Origin: Clostridium weizhouense
Lineage (GTDB): Bacteria > Bacillota > Clostridia > Clostridiales > Clostridiaceae
DNA length: 64,000 nt
Direction of reading: 5' to 3'
Assembly (NCBI RefSeq): GCF_019431045.1
Contig: NZ_JAHXPT010000004.1
Location: 186,001-250,000, forward strand
In this document: piece after piece, positions 37,462 to 46,565 of the stretch
Layout: every line of letters starts with the position of its first letter
Numbering within the stretch: the stretch's first letter is position 1
Made by a program: the position numbers and the translations under genes
The notes under the pieces: generated by a model
What the model saw: only the letters and a program-made list of their open reading frames with translations
Database searches by the model: none
What the model was told of the DNA's origin: nothing

Positions 37462-38517
37462 CTATTTCCCCCTTTCTTCTAAAGTTCCTTTATTAAAAAC
37501 TTTAAATATTTTATCCCATGTTAATTCTTTAGTTCCCATAATACCTTTTCTAAAGAATAATACTATTATCATAAGTAAAATTGAGAAAATAACCATTCTT
37601 AGACCCGGTATACCGGTAAAACTTATAAATCCTAAATCAAATTGTTTTTCCATATCTAAAAATCTTAAAACTTCACCTAAAATTGTTACAACAAAAGCTG
37701 AGATTACTGTACCAGTAATACTTCCCATACCTCCAATAACTATTATAAGAAGTATGTTAAAAGTAAGAACAAATTTAAACATATTAGGATCTATAGTACC
37801 AAGTAAATTTCCTAAAAGACCCCCTCCAATACCTGCAAAGAAAGCTCCAACAGTAAATGCTATTGCTTTATGTTTAAAAAGGTTTATTCCCATACTCTCA
37901 GCTGCTATTTCATCTTCTCTAATAGCTTTTAATGCTCTTCCATAAGAACTATTTATAAGTGATGTTATTATTATTATTGTTATAATTGCTATTCCAAAAC
38001 TCCAATATAAATTCGTTTTATGTGGGATACCTCTTAAACCTAAAGCACCATTAGTTAAATTTTGAATATTATTGATTACTATTCTTATGATTTCTGCAAA
38101 ACCTAAGGTAGCAATAGCTAAATAATCTCCTTTAAGTCTTAAAGCTGGAGCAGCTATTAAAAATGCTATTGCTGCTGAAATAATTCCAGCTAAAATTAAT
38201 GCTGGAAAAAATGGAATTGATATATGATTCAATGGTGATATTAAAGGTTCCATAAAAAAATTCTGAGTTTTAACTTTTTCAGACATAGTAAGAAGTGCTG
38301 AAGTATATGCACCTATTGCTATAAATCCAGCATGACCTAATGAAAATAGTCCAGTAAATCCATTTATTAAATTCATACTAAGTCCAAGAACCGTATATAT
38401 TGCACATAAATTTAAAATTCTAATTTTATAAGAACCTAAGTTATTACTTGCAGCTAATAATAGTAAAAATATAATTACAATAAGAGCTATATTTAAAAGT
38501 TTATTTCTCTTTTTCAT
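37462..38517 (-). CDS. livM: Branched-chain amino acid ABC transporter, permease LivM
   Basis: The 351-residue protein has about nine membrane segments and the LivM pattern 'GFTGLFSLGHAGFIAIGAYT', 'LRLKGDYLAIATLGFAEIIR' and 'GRALKAIREDEIAAESMG'; the last is the ATPase coupling helix. A short basic C-terminal tail follows. It heterodimerises with LivH. It lies four bases after livH with a GAAAAAG-type weak site, indicating coupled translation. Confidence 0.93.
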   Translation of the reverse strand: MKKRNKLLNIALIVIIFLLLLAASNNLGSYKIRILNLCAIYTVLGLSMNLINGFTGLFSLGHAGFIAIGAYTSALLTMSEKVKTQNFFMEPLISPLNHISIPFFPALILAGIISAAIAFLIAAPALRLKGDYLAIATLGFAEIIRIVINNIQNLTNGALGLRGIPHKTNLYWSFGIAIITIIIITSLINSSYGRALKAIREDEIAAESMGINLFKHKAIAFTVGAFFAGIGGGLLGNLLGTIDPNMFKFVLTFNILLIIVIGGMGSITGTVISAFVVTILGEVLRFLDMEKQFDLGFISFTGIPGLRMVIFSILLMIIVLFFRKGIMGTKELTWDKIFKVFNKGTLEERGK

Positions 38518-38520
38518 ATG

Positions 38521-39414
38521 TTACACCTTCTCTGTTAAATTTTTTCCCATTATTCCTGTAGGTTTAAATAACAATATTATTATTAAAAGTATGAATGCAA
38601 AAGCGTCTCTATATCCAGTTAATCCTGGAAGAAAAGCAATTATCATAATTTCACCTATACCAAGAATAAAACCTCCAATAACAGCTCCTTTTATATCTCC
38701 TATACCACCTATAACTGCTGCTATGAAACACTTTAGTCCAGGAATTACTCCCATAAGAGCAACTATTTGTGGATATTTAACAGACCACATAATAGCACCT
38801 ATTGCAGCCAACATGGAACCTATAGCAAAAGTAAATGAAATTATTCTATTTACATTGATTCCCATAAGCCTTGCTGTTTCAACATCTTTAGATACTGCTC
38901 TCATAGCCATACCAATATTTGTATTATTAACCAAATGTAACAAAGCATATAATAATATTATTGTTACTAAAGGTATTACAAATGTAAGTTTTTGTATAGA
39001 GACTCCACCAATAACAACTACATCTGTTAAAATTTCTGGTGTTGGAAATGCTTTTGGTTTTCCTCCAAACAAAACAACTGCTAAATTTTCAAGTAAGAAT
39101 GAAACACCAATAGCAGAAATTAAAATAGATATTTTGGGTGCACTTCTGAGTGGTCTATACGCTGTAAATTCTATTAACATTCCTAGTGCTCCAGCCATAA
39201 TTATAGCTATTAAGAAAGCAAAATACCAAGGAAGATTAAAAGTAGCTACTCCAAAAAATGCGAAGTAAGCAGCCATCATAAATATATCTCCATGAGCAAA
39301 ATTTATAAGTTTTAATATTCCATACACCATTGTGTAGCCTATAGCTATAAGTGCATATAAACTTCCTAATGAAATTCCATTTGTTAAATGTTGCATAAAT
39401 GTACTTAATGTCAT
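38521..39414 (-). CDS. livH: Branched-chain amino acid ABC transporter, permease LivH
   Basis: The 297-residue permease has about eight membrane segments, with 'GISLGSLYALIAIGYTMVYG', 'LINFAHGDIFMMAAY' and the coupling region 'MAMRAVSKDVETARLMGINV'. These are standard LivH features. The gene sits 17 bases after the binding protein gene and its start has an AGGAGATGA-type site. Confidence 0.93.
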   Translation of the reverse strand: MTLSTFMQHLTNGISLGSLYALIAIGYTMVYGILKLINFAHGDIFMMAAYFAFFGVATFNLPWYFAFLIAIIMAGALGMLIEFTAYRPLRSAPKISILISAIGVSFLLENLAVVLFGGKPKAFPTPEILTDVVVIGGVSIQKLTFVIPLVTIILLYALLHLVNNTNIGMAMRAVSKDVETARLMGINVNRIISFTFAIGSMLAAIGAIMWSVKYPQIVALMGVIPGLKCFIAAVIGGIGDIKGAVIGGFILGIGEIMIIAFLPGLTGYRDAFAFILLIIILLFKPTGIMGKNLTEKV

Positions 39415-39430
39415 ATAGTCATCTCCTAAT

Positions 39431-40600
39431 TTATTCTTCTTCTGCTTTTATAGTATCTAAATAAGTAAAGTTACCATCTTTTATTACTTTTAAAACCGCA
39501 TCTTTTATCGCATTATTATTTTCATCTATTGTAATTACTCCTGCCGCACCAGGAAAATTCTTTGTTTTTGATATTTCATCTCTTATTTTTACAGGATCTA
39601 TTGAGTTAGCTCTTTTTATTGAATCTAATATTAATAAATAAGCATCATAAGCTAAAGCTGTGACTGCTGATGGTTCCTTATTATATTTTTTTCTATAGGC
39701 ATTAAGAAATGTTTTTGTTTCTTCAGTTATCGGAGTTTCACTTGAAAAGAAGGTTGAAAATACACATCCTTCTACCGCATCTTTTCCTATATCAACAAAT
39801 TCTGGTGTTTCCCAAGTATCTCCACCTATTATAGGAGTTGTTATTCCCAATTCTCTTGCTTGTTTTACTATTAATGCTCCTTCCGTAAAATTACCTGGAG
39901 CAAATATTACATCTGGATTTTTACTTTTTATATTTGTAAGTTGAGCTGTAAAATCTTGATCTCCAGAATTATAATTTGCTTTAGCTACAATTGAATTCTC
40001 ATCACCTGTAAGCTTTTTAAATGAATCAATAAAAAATTTACATATACCAACTGAATAATCACTAGAAACCTCTTGAATTATTGCTGCTTTTTTAGCTTGC
40101 AATTTTCCTGCTGCATATTTTGCCATAACAGTACCTTGAAAAGGATCTATAAAGCATACTCTAAAATAATAATCATTTCCTGCAGTTACCAAAGGGTTTG
40201 TACATGAACCTCCTACAGCTGGAACTTTAGCTTCTTGTACAATATCTCCTGCTGCCATAGAGTTACCACTTCCCCAGCTTCCTATAATTGCATTAACATG
40301 TTCTTGTTCTATCAGATTAGAAGCTGCATTTGCAGCTTCAATTTTATCTGATTTATTATCTGCAAAAACCAACTCTACTTTTTTACCAAGAACAGTTGGA
40401 TAAAGTTCATTAGCAAGTTTTATTCCCTCTAAGTCAAGTTGTCCCCCAGCCGCATTAGCACCTGTCATAGGTTCAAATACTCCAAGTTTAACTACATCAC
40501 TATCTACATTTGCTTTCAAATTTGATTTAGAAGTACAACTTGCTAAAATCATTGAAGTTGACAAAACCAAAATCAAAAGCAAAGAAATTTTTCTTTTCAT
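39431..40600 (-). CDS. livJ: Branched-chain amino acid ABC transporter, substrate-binding lipoprotein
   Basis: The 389-residue protein starts with a lipoprotein signal ('MKRKISLLLILVL', lipobox LASC) and continues as a Leu/Ile/Val-binding type I fold. Landmarks are 'VVKLGVFEPMTGANAAGGQ', 'VNAIIGSWGSGNSMAAG', 'VGGSCTNPLVT' and 'GGDTWETPEF'. It captures the substrate outside the membrane. The family also includes binders for amides and aromatic compounds, so leucine specificity is probable but not certain. It is the first gene of the operon, preceded by an approximately 200-base leader and a near-perfect promoter. Confidence 0.9.
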   Translation of the reverse strand: MKRKISLLLILVLSTSMILASCTSKSNLKANVDSDVVKLGVFEPMTGANAAGGQLDLEGIKLANELYPTVLGKKVELVFADNKSDKIEAANAASNLIEQEHVNAIIGSWGSGNSMAAGDIVQEAKVPAVGGSCTNPLVTAGNDYYFRVCFIDPFQGTVMAKYAAGKLQAKKAAIIQEVSSDYSVGICKFFIDSFKKLTGDENSIVAKANYNSGDQDFTAQLTNIKSKNPDVIFAPGNFTEGALIVKQARELGITTPIIGGDTWETPEFVDIGKDAVEGCVFSTFFSSETPITEETKTFLNAYRKKYNKEPSAVTALAYDAYLLILDSIKRANSIDPVKIRDEISKTKNFPGAAGVITIDENNNAIKDAVLKVIKDGNFTYLDTIKAEEE

Positions 40601-41228
40601 AAAAATATCCTCCTAATATTAGTTTAAATGTAAATACTTTGATATATTTAATCAAAATATATTTTTACAGAGAATTGCAATAACTATATTTTAATATTAT
40701 ATATATCTTAAAAGTATGCATTGGAAATAATTTGTTATTTTTAATAATTAGCCCTAACATTTAGTAATTTATTAAAAAATAATGACAATTTTTGATAATT
40801 TTAAAGTTATAATTATATTATATGATATGACTTATTGTGTCAATACATGACACAATAAGTAAAACGTATTCATAAATATTCTTATTTAAATTACATGTGT
40901 ATTTATCTGAGTTACAACTAAAATATTTTTCTTATATAAAATTATTAAATTTTAATGATTTTATATGTTTGAATTAAATCAACAAATCCTACTAATTGTA
41001 TGTATTGGTTATTTACTTTAAGTTTTAATTATTTTCAGATTTATCATAGATTTACATCTAATAAAAGCTAATCTTTTTCCTTTTAACATATCTATTCTTA
41101 TCATCTGCATATCTTTAAATATTTATCTTCTCTTTTTCTAAGTTCTTTATTCAATTCATTTAATATTATCATTAACTAATAGCAAATTTTAAGCCATTAT
41201 AGTATATGACCATATTGGCGCCATAAAA
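40601..41228. other. Intergenic region between livJ and glyA
   Basis: This region holds the liv leader (about 40601-40808), the liv promoter and a further 360 bases of AT-rich sequence. Two short reverse-strand frames in the 40990-41180 stretch, of 23 and 30 codons, have no ribosome binding site and are not called. No riboswitch was recognised. Confidence 0.4.
40815..40860 (-). promoter_or_regulatory. liv operon promoter with 13-bp-arm inverted repeat
   Basis: TTGACA and TAATAT are 17 bases apart on the reverse strand (40815-40843). The -35 lies inside a perfect inverted repeat, ACTTATTGTGTCA and complement (40830-40842, 40848-40860), with a five-base centre. A repressor or activator site is likely. 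Confidence 0.65.
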
Positions 41229-41270
41229 AAGAGATAGTTTTAAGTAAAAAGTCACTTAAAACTATCTCTT
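41229..41270 (-). terminator. Intrinsic terminator of glyA
   Basis: Perfect 17-base arms AAGAGATAGTTTTAAGT and complement (41229-41245, 41254-41270) lie 18 bases past the glyA stop, with A/T tracts on both sides. Confidence 0.85.
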
Positions 41271-41288
41271 ATAATTAAAATTATTTAA

Positions 41289-42524
41289 TTATTTATATAA
41301 TGGATATTTATCACATAAAGCTTCAACTCTAGCTTTAAATGGTGATAAGTCTCCATCCTTATTTTCAATAGTATCATTAATTATTGCGGCAATTTCTTCC
41401 ATATCTTCTTTTTTGAAACCTCTTGTCGTTACAGCTGCAGTACCTATTCTAACACCTGAAGTTACAAAAGGACTTCTTGTTTCATTTGGCACTGTATTTT
41501 TATTAAGAGTAATTCCAACTTCGTCTAATAACTTTTCAGCATCTTTTCCAGTAATGTCTTTATTGTTTAAATCTACAAGAATTAAATGGTTATCAGTACC
41601 ATCTGATACTAATTTAAATCCTCTTTTAGAAAGTTGTTCTCCTAGCTCTTTACAATTTTCTACTACATTCTTAATATATTCTTTAAAACTTGGATCTAAT
41701 GCTTCTTTAAAACATACAGCTTTTGCAGCTATAATATGCATTAATGGTCCACCTTGCATTCCTGGGAATATGTTCTTGTCTAAATCCTTAGCATATTTTT
41801 CTTTACAAAGAATTAATCCACCTCTTGGACCTCTTAAGGTCTTATGTGTTGTAGATGTTACAAAATCTGCATATGGTACTGGTGATGGATGTACTCCTGC
41901 TGCAACAAGTCCAGCTATATGAGCCATATCTACCATGAAATATGCTCCAACTTCATCACATATTTCTCTAAATTTTTCAAAATCTATCACTCTTGAATAT
42001 GCACTTGCACCTGCAACTATTAATTTTGGTTTATGCTTAATAGCAAGTTCTCTTACTGTATCATAATTAATAACTTCTGTTTCTTTATCTACTCCATATG
42101 ATACAAAGTTAAATAGCTTACCTGAAAAATTAACTGGTGAACCATGAGTTAAGTGACCACCATGACTTAAATCCATACCAAGTACAGTATCTCCTGGTTG
42201 TAAAACTGTAAAGTATACTGCCATATTAGCTTGTGATCCTGAGTGTGGTTGAACATTTGCATGTTCTGCTCCAAATAATTCTTTTACTCTATCACGAGCT
42301 ATATCCTCAACTTCATCTACAACATAACATCCACCATAATATCTTTTACTTGGATATCCTTCTGCATATTTATTAGTTAAATATGAACCCATTGCTTCCA
42401 TAACTGCTTCACTTACAATATTTTCTGATGCTATTAATTCAATTCCTTTTTGTTGTCTTACTAATTCTTTTTCAATTAGTCCATAAATTTCATTATCTTG
42501 TCTTTGTATGTTTTCAAAATTCAT
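41289..42524 (-). CDS. glyA: Serine hydroxymethyltransferase
   Basis: The 411-residue PLP enzyme converts serine and THF to glycine and 5,10-methylene-THF, feeding purine synthesis with both glycine and one-carbon units. The PLP lysine is in '[14 protein letters not shown]'. '[15 protein letters not shown]', '[11 protein letters not shown]' and '[14 protein letters not shown]' are as expected. The ATG at 42522-42524 is chosen with GGGGTGAT upstream. It is monocistronic, divergent from the threonine/serine exporter genes. Confidence 0.97.
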   Translation of the reverse strand: MNFENIQRQDNEIYGLIEKELVRQQKGIELIASENIVSEAVMEAMGSYLTNKYAEGYPSKRYYGGCYVVDEVEDIARDRVKELFGAEHANVQPHSGSQANMAVYFTVLQPGDTVLGMDLSHGGHLTHGSPVNFSGKLFNFVSYGVDKETEVINYDTVRELAIKHKPKLIVAGASAYSRVIDFEKFREICDEVGAYFMVDMAHIAGLVAAGVHPSPVPYADFVTSTTHKTLRGPRGGLILCKEKYAKDLDKNIFPGMQGGPLMHIIAAKAVCFKEALDPSFKEYIKNVVENCKELGEQLSKRGFKLVSDGTDNHLILVDLNNKDITGKDAEKLLDEVGITLNKNTVPNETRSPFVTSGVRIGTAAVTTRGFKKEDMEEIAAIINDTIENKDGDLSPFKARVEALCDKYPLYK

Positions 42525-42855
42525 TTTATCACCCCAAAATTTATTATACATTATTAAACAAAATTACGTTTTTTTAATAATATATTATATAATTATAAGT
42601 TTTCTGACTAAATTTATCAACCATTTTTTATAATAACAATTAAAGTTACATATAATAAAATATAACTTATCCATAAGATTTAACTTTTTGTAATTTACTA
42701 AAGAATTTAAAAAAACTTTGTGTTATAATACTTTCATTAAGTTGTTCTCTGTATGATTATAGCTTGTTTTTAACAGCTTTATTATTACAAAAATTGTATA
42801 AAAATCATTAAGTAATTAATATTTATTACATAGTTCATATGAGAGGAATAAAATT
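42525..42855. other. Divergent intergenic region, glyA / thrE-like genes
   Basis: About 330 AT-rich bases separate the divergent starts. No glycine riboswitch fold or strong palindrome is visible. Promoters must lie here, but no single match stands out. Confidence 0.4.
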
Positions 42856-43620
42856 ATGGATTTAAATAAATTGCTACAAATTTCTACTTTTGCTGGCAAA
42901 ATAATGATTGAAAGTGGCGCTGAAACTTACAGAGTTGAAGAAACTATTTGCAGAATATGTACTTCTTTTGGCGTTGATGAAGCTGATAGCTTTGTGACTC
43001 CTACTGGCGTTATGGTATCAGTAACTCATAAAAATCAAGTATTAACATTGGTTAAAAGAGTTACTTCTAGAGGCGTTGACTTAAATAAAATTGATAAAAT
43101 TAATACTCTTTCAAGAAGAACTCAAACTAACAAAATGACTCTTGATGATTTTAATAAAGAACTTATTAAAATTGCTAAAGGAGATAGATATTCTAACTTT
43201 TTTACTCTAATTTGGTCTGGAATATCAGCAGGATCATTTGCTATACTTTTTGGTGGTAACTATAAGGATTTTTTTGCTGCAACATTAATTGGACTAATAA
43301 TAAAAATAATCTTTATTAAATGTGAAAACTTAAATTTAAATGAATTCTTTATAAATTGTTTATGTGGAGGAGTATGTGCATTATTAACTATAATACTTAT
43401 AAAATTTAATCTTAATAATAATCTTGATAAAACAATTATTGGTTCTTTAATGCTTCTAGTTCCCGGTTTAACAATAACTAATGCAATTAGAGATACTATA
43501 GCAGGAGATTTTCTTGCAGGTATAACTAAAATTTCTGAAGCATTTTTAGTTGCTGTGTCTATTGCTGTGGGTTCTGGTGCAGTTTTAAGTATATTTATAA
43601 ATAAATTAGGAGGTATCTAA
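42856..43620 (+). CDS. Threonine/serine exporter, N-terminal half (ThrE/DUF1212)
   Basis: The 254-residue protein has a cytoplasmic N-terminal domain ('AGKIMIESGAETYRVEETIC', 'CTSFGVDEADSFVTPTGVMV') followed by about five membrane segments. This is the DUF1212 half of ThrE-type exporters. The other half is the next gene. Together they likely export threonine or serine. The start has GAGAGG upstream. In Corynebacterium the two parts are fused; in Firmicutes they are separate, as here. Confidence 0.9.
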   Translation: MDLNKLLQISTFAGKIMIESGAETYRVEETICRICTSFGVDEADSFVTPTGVMVSVTHKNQVLTLVKRVTSRGVDLNKIDKINTLSRRTQTNKMTLDDFNKELIKIAKGDRYSNFFTLIWSGISAGSFAILFGGNYKDFFAATLIGLIIKIIFIKCENLNLNEFFINCLCGGVCALLTIILIKFNLNNNLDKTIIGSLMLLVPGLTITNAIRDTIAGDFLAGITKISEAFLVAVSIAVGSGAVLSIFINKLGGI

Positions 43621-43624
43621 AAAA

Positions 43625-44089
43625 ATGATTTATGAAACTTTATTCGCCCTTGTAGCTTCATTTGGTTTCGGAATAATTTTTAATATAAAAGGACGTAACC
43701 TTGTTTTTGCAGCTATTGGTGGAGGATTAAGCTGGTTTGTTTATTCATTTTTAATAAAATTTAATGTTAGCAATACCCTTTCATTATTTATAGCTTCAAT
43801 AAGCTTTAGTACTTATTCAGAAATTTGTGCTAGAATACTAAAAACACCTGTTACAACATTAGTAGTATGTGCACTAATCCCCCTAGTTCCTGGTGCTGGG
43901 ATGTATTATACAATGTACGAATCTGTAACTGGAGATATTATAAAATCTCTTGAATTAGGTCTTCATACATTAGCAAGTGCTGGAACATTAGCATTGGGCG
44001 TGATATTTGTTTCAACAATAACTAGGCAAATAACTAACTTTAGAAAAATAAAAAAAGAGTTTCATACAAATAATTATATAAAAAAATAA
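43625..44089 (+). CDS. Threonine/serine exporter, C-terminal half (ThrE/DUF3815)
   Basis: The 154-residue product has about five membrane segments and the pattern 'YETLFALVASFGFGIIFNIK' and 'PLVPGAGMYYTMYESVTGD', typical of the DUF3815 half of ThrE. It starts four bases after the upstream half, whose final bases supply an AGGAGG site. A strong terminator follows, so this is a two-gene operon. Confidence 0.9.
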   Translation: MIYETLFALVASFGFGIIFNIKGRNLVFAAIGGGLSWFVYSFLIKFNVSNTLSLFIASISFSTYSEICARILKTPVTTLVVCALIPLVPGAGMYYTMYESVTGDIIKSLELGLHTLASAGTLALGVIFVSTITRQITNFRKIKKEFHTNNYIKK

Positions 44090-44113
44090 TTTAGTCATAT
44101 AAACAGAATTAAC

Positions 44114-44162
44114 GATTTCGAACCCTCTGTCAAAAATAAATTTTAACTGAGGGTTCGAAATC
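44114..44162 (+). terminator. Intrinsic terminator of the thrE-like operon
   Basis: Perfect 14-base arms GATTTCGAACCCTC and complement (44114-44127, 44149-44162) lie 25 bases past the stop, followed by a short T-rich tract. Confidence 0.75.
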
Positions 44163-44219
44163 TCTTTATACTATACTATTAATACTTTATTAAAATATAT
44201 TCTAACATATTTATATAAA

Positions 44220-44813
44220 CTAAAAAGCTTTTGCCATTTTTATGAATCTTTCACCTAAAATAACTTTATCTAAAATAGTCTTATAATTTAACTTTTTATA
44301 AAAACTACTTACTTCTTCATCTTTAGCTAATAATGAAATCCCATAGTACTTATTTTTTTTTGCTATTTTCTCAGCATAATCCATTAATATTTTCCCTACA
44401 CCAAGTCCTCTCACTTTTGTAGATGTAGCAACATTAGCTAAATATAATTCCCCTTCTTCACATTCCTTACATATTATAAGTTTTATACAATCTAATATAA
44501 AAAAACATTTATTTTTTAATCCCTGAAATTTATTAATTAATTTAAAATCTGTATTCATACTTAATATTTCTAATTTATTAGATGGTATAAGTACTATAAC
44601 ACCTAATATTTCTCCAAATCTTTCTGCTACTGTAATATATTCCAAACTATATCTTGATTTCTTTGTTAGTATTAAACTTTCAAGATTTTCAATACATTCT
44701 TTTTCTGTAGCTCCTCCTCAAACATCTTCTGGTACTGTCTCCGTATAATATATTAGATTTGCAATTTTTTTACTATCTTCTTTTTTAGCCTTTCTTAATT
44801 GTATATTTTCCAT
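44220..44813 (-). pseudogene. GNAT acetyltransferase interrupted by one in-frame TGA
   Basis: Reading from ATG 44811-44813, which has a GGAGG site, the frame encodes 'MENIQLRKAKKEDSKKIANL' and continues to 'VPEDV'. It then meets TGA at 44718-44720 (codon 32), after which the same frame runs open for 165 more codons to 44220. The full 198-codon frame has GNAT features: N-terminal 'QLRKAKKEDS' and acetyl-CoA loop 'VRGLGVGKILM'. TGA most likely replaces the TGG for Trp in a 'PEDVWGG' segment common in this group. No frameshift is needed. A shorter protein could start at TTG 44643-44645, but no ribosome binding site supports it. It is either a recent pseudogene or a sequencing error. Confidence 0.8.
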
Positions 44814-45043
44814 AACTATATTCCTCCATTTTTGAGCTAAATTAAAATTTAACTCCTTTAATGATATTATATATTAGTTATGTCATTATTATAATTGACA
44901 CTCGTACTTATTAATAAGTATTGAATTACGCTTTTTTATATATTGAATATTCTTAAAACATACAAATGTACTTAAATTTTCTTTATATATGTACAAAAAT
45001 CATCTTAAATTTAGATCTATATAATTTCTTGAAAATAAAAATA

Positions 45044-45088
45044 GTTATCTAAAATATAAGAAAAACAAAAACTTATATTTTAGATAAC
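45044..45088 (-). terminator. Intrinsic terminator of the CaCA exchanger gene
   Basis: Perfect 17-base arms GTTATCTAAAATATAAG and complement (45044-45060, 45072-45088) end 13 bases before the stop codon of the exchanger gene. Confidence 0.85.
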
Positions 45089-45101
45089 AAAACTTTATCA
45101 A

Positions 45102-46076
45102 CTAGTTCCTTTTAATTATGAATAACATATAAGCAACGTATAAACACACTAATATAATACCTTCAATTCTTGATAATTTTTTATCTCTATTTTTATTGAT
45201 AAATATTAATATCCCAATAAACAAATTGATTAATATTAATACTATAAAATCTATAAATAGGCTTGCATTAACTGGTATTGGATTAATCAATGATGATAAG
45301 CCTAATATAAGAACTATGTTAAATATATTTGAACCCAATACATTCCCTATTGCTATATCATTCTCTCCCTTTATAGCTGCTACTATAGATGTAACAAGTT
45401 CTGGTAAAGATGTACCTATTGCTACAATAGTTAATCCCACTAATTTTTCACTCATTCCTAATAAATATGCTATATTGGTCGCTGAACTTACAACTAAATT
45501 TCCTCCAATAATTATACCTGATACTCCAATTATCATTGTTATAATTTTAATAAAAATATTTGCATTTATAATTTCTTCACTAATCTCTGCGCTAACTTCT
45601 TCTGATCCGTGATTATTTTTAGTTTTTATTATTAAAAATATTATATATGATAAACATATAAAAACTAATATTAATCCATCTAATCTTGATATATAGTTAT
45701 TTTTTATACTCAATAAACTATCAAATGTTACTATAAATAAAAATATAGTAACAAGTGTATTTATTATAAAATCCGACTTTATATTAGATTTTTTAATTAT
45801 TAAAGGAGATATAACTGCTGTTGCACCTAATACAATAAGAATATTAAAAATATTAGATCCAATAACATTTCCTATTGCTATCTCATTATTTCCATTAATC
45901 CCAGAAATTAAACTTACTGCTAATTCTGGAGCACTTGTTCCTAAAGAAACTATTGTAAGCCCAACAATAACAGATGGAATTCCTAACTTCTTTGCTATTA
46001 TTGAAGCTCCATCTACAAATATATCAGCACCTTTTATTAACAATACAAATCCAAGTAATAATAATACGTAATTCAT
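45102..46076 (-). CDS. Calcium/sodium antiporter, CaCA family (YrbG-like)
   Basis: The 324-residue protein has about ten membrane segments in two inverted halves. Each half carries an alpha repeat: 'SLGTSAPELAVSLISGINGN' with 'IGNVIGSNIFNIL', and 'AIGTSLPELVTSIVAAIKGE' with 'IGNVLGSNIFNIV'. These contain the acidic and polar residues of the ion site. It should export Ca2+ in exchange for Na+ or H+. AAAGGAAC precedes the ATG. It is monocistronic. Confidence 0.93.
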   Translation of the reverse strand: MNYVLLLLGFVLLIKGADIFVDGASIIAKKLGIPSVIVGLTIVSLGTSAPELAVSLISGINGNNEIAIGNVIGSNIFNILIVLGATAVISPLIIKKSNIKSDFIINTLVTIFLFIVTFDSLLSIKNNYISRLDGLILVFICLSYIIFLIIKTKNNHGSEEVSAEISEEIINANIFIKIITMIIGVSGIIIGGNLVVSSATNIAYLLGMSEKLVGLTIVAIGTSLPELVTSIVAAIKGENDIAIGNVLGSNIFNIVLILGLSSLINPIPVNASLFIDFIVLILINLFIGILIFINKNRDKKLSRIEGIILVCLYVAYMLFIIKRN

Positions 46077-46565
46077 TCTTTTGTTCCTTTCTAATTTATC
46101 TATTTGTAATTTATAATAACATGTATTTACTATTTTATCGAATTTATAACATTAGTTACAAAGATTTATTCTTTTTATTATTTTCTTTCATGTGCCTAAA
46201 CATACTAAATAAATAGCAAATAAATTATTTATTTTTATAAAAATTACTTTGACATAAAGGGTTTATATAACTTAAACTAATTAAAGATTATTATGTTTAT
46301 ATCATTATAAAATTATTTAATAAAAAAAATCGCTAAGCAGTTGTGTAGAGTTGATTTTTTAGCCATTCACTATTTCCTAATAAATAATATGGATAAACCA
46401 TATAAAAATAAAACGCATGTTACAGCGTCAAGTATTATTAAAATACTTAATACATTGAGAAAGGAGAAAGTTACCAAAAATAAGTAACATTATATAAGGT
46501 AGAAATAAAATTTATATAATCTAAATTTTTATATACTTTTATAAGTTTTAGGTAACAAAAAACAA
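46077..46565. other. Leader region of the ABC-F gene
   Basis: About 490 bases precede the ABC-F gene. A 32-codon frame at 46389-46487 begins 'MDKPYKNKTHVTASSIIKIL' and ends at a small inverted repeat GTTAC/GTAAC. A strong AAAGGAG lies inside it, but no good site precedes its ATG. Between 46321 and 46361 AAAAAATC and GATTTTTT can pair. A leader-peptide attenuator is conceivable but not supported. Confidence 0.3.

Noticed and set aside
40780..40805. AATTTTTGATAATTTT considered as a CodY box before livJ
   Set aside because: It misses several consensus positions of AATTTTCWGAAAATT; such partial matches are frequent in this base composition.
40990..41180. Short reverse-strand frames of 23 and 30 codons beside the liv promoter
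   Set aside because: Both are short, in different frames, without ribosome binding sites, and could arise by chance in AT-rich DNA.
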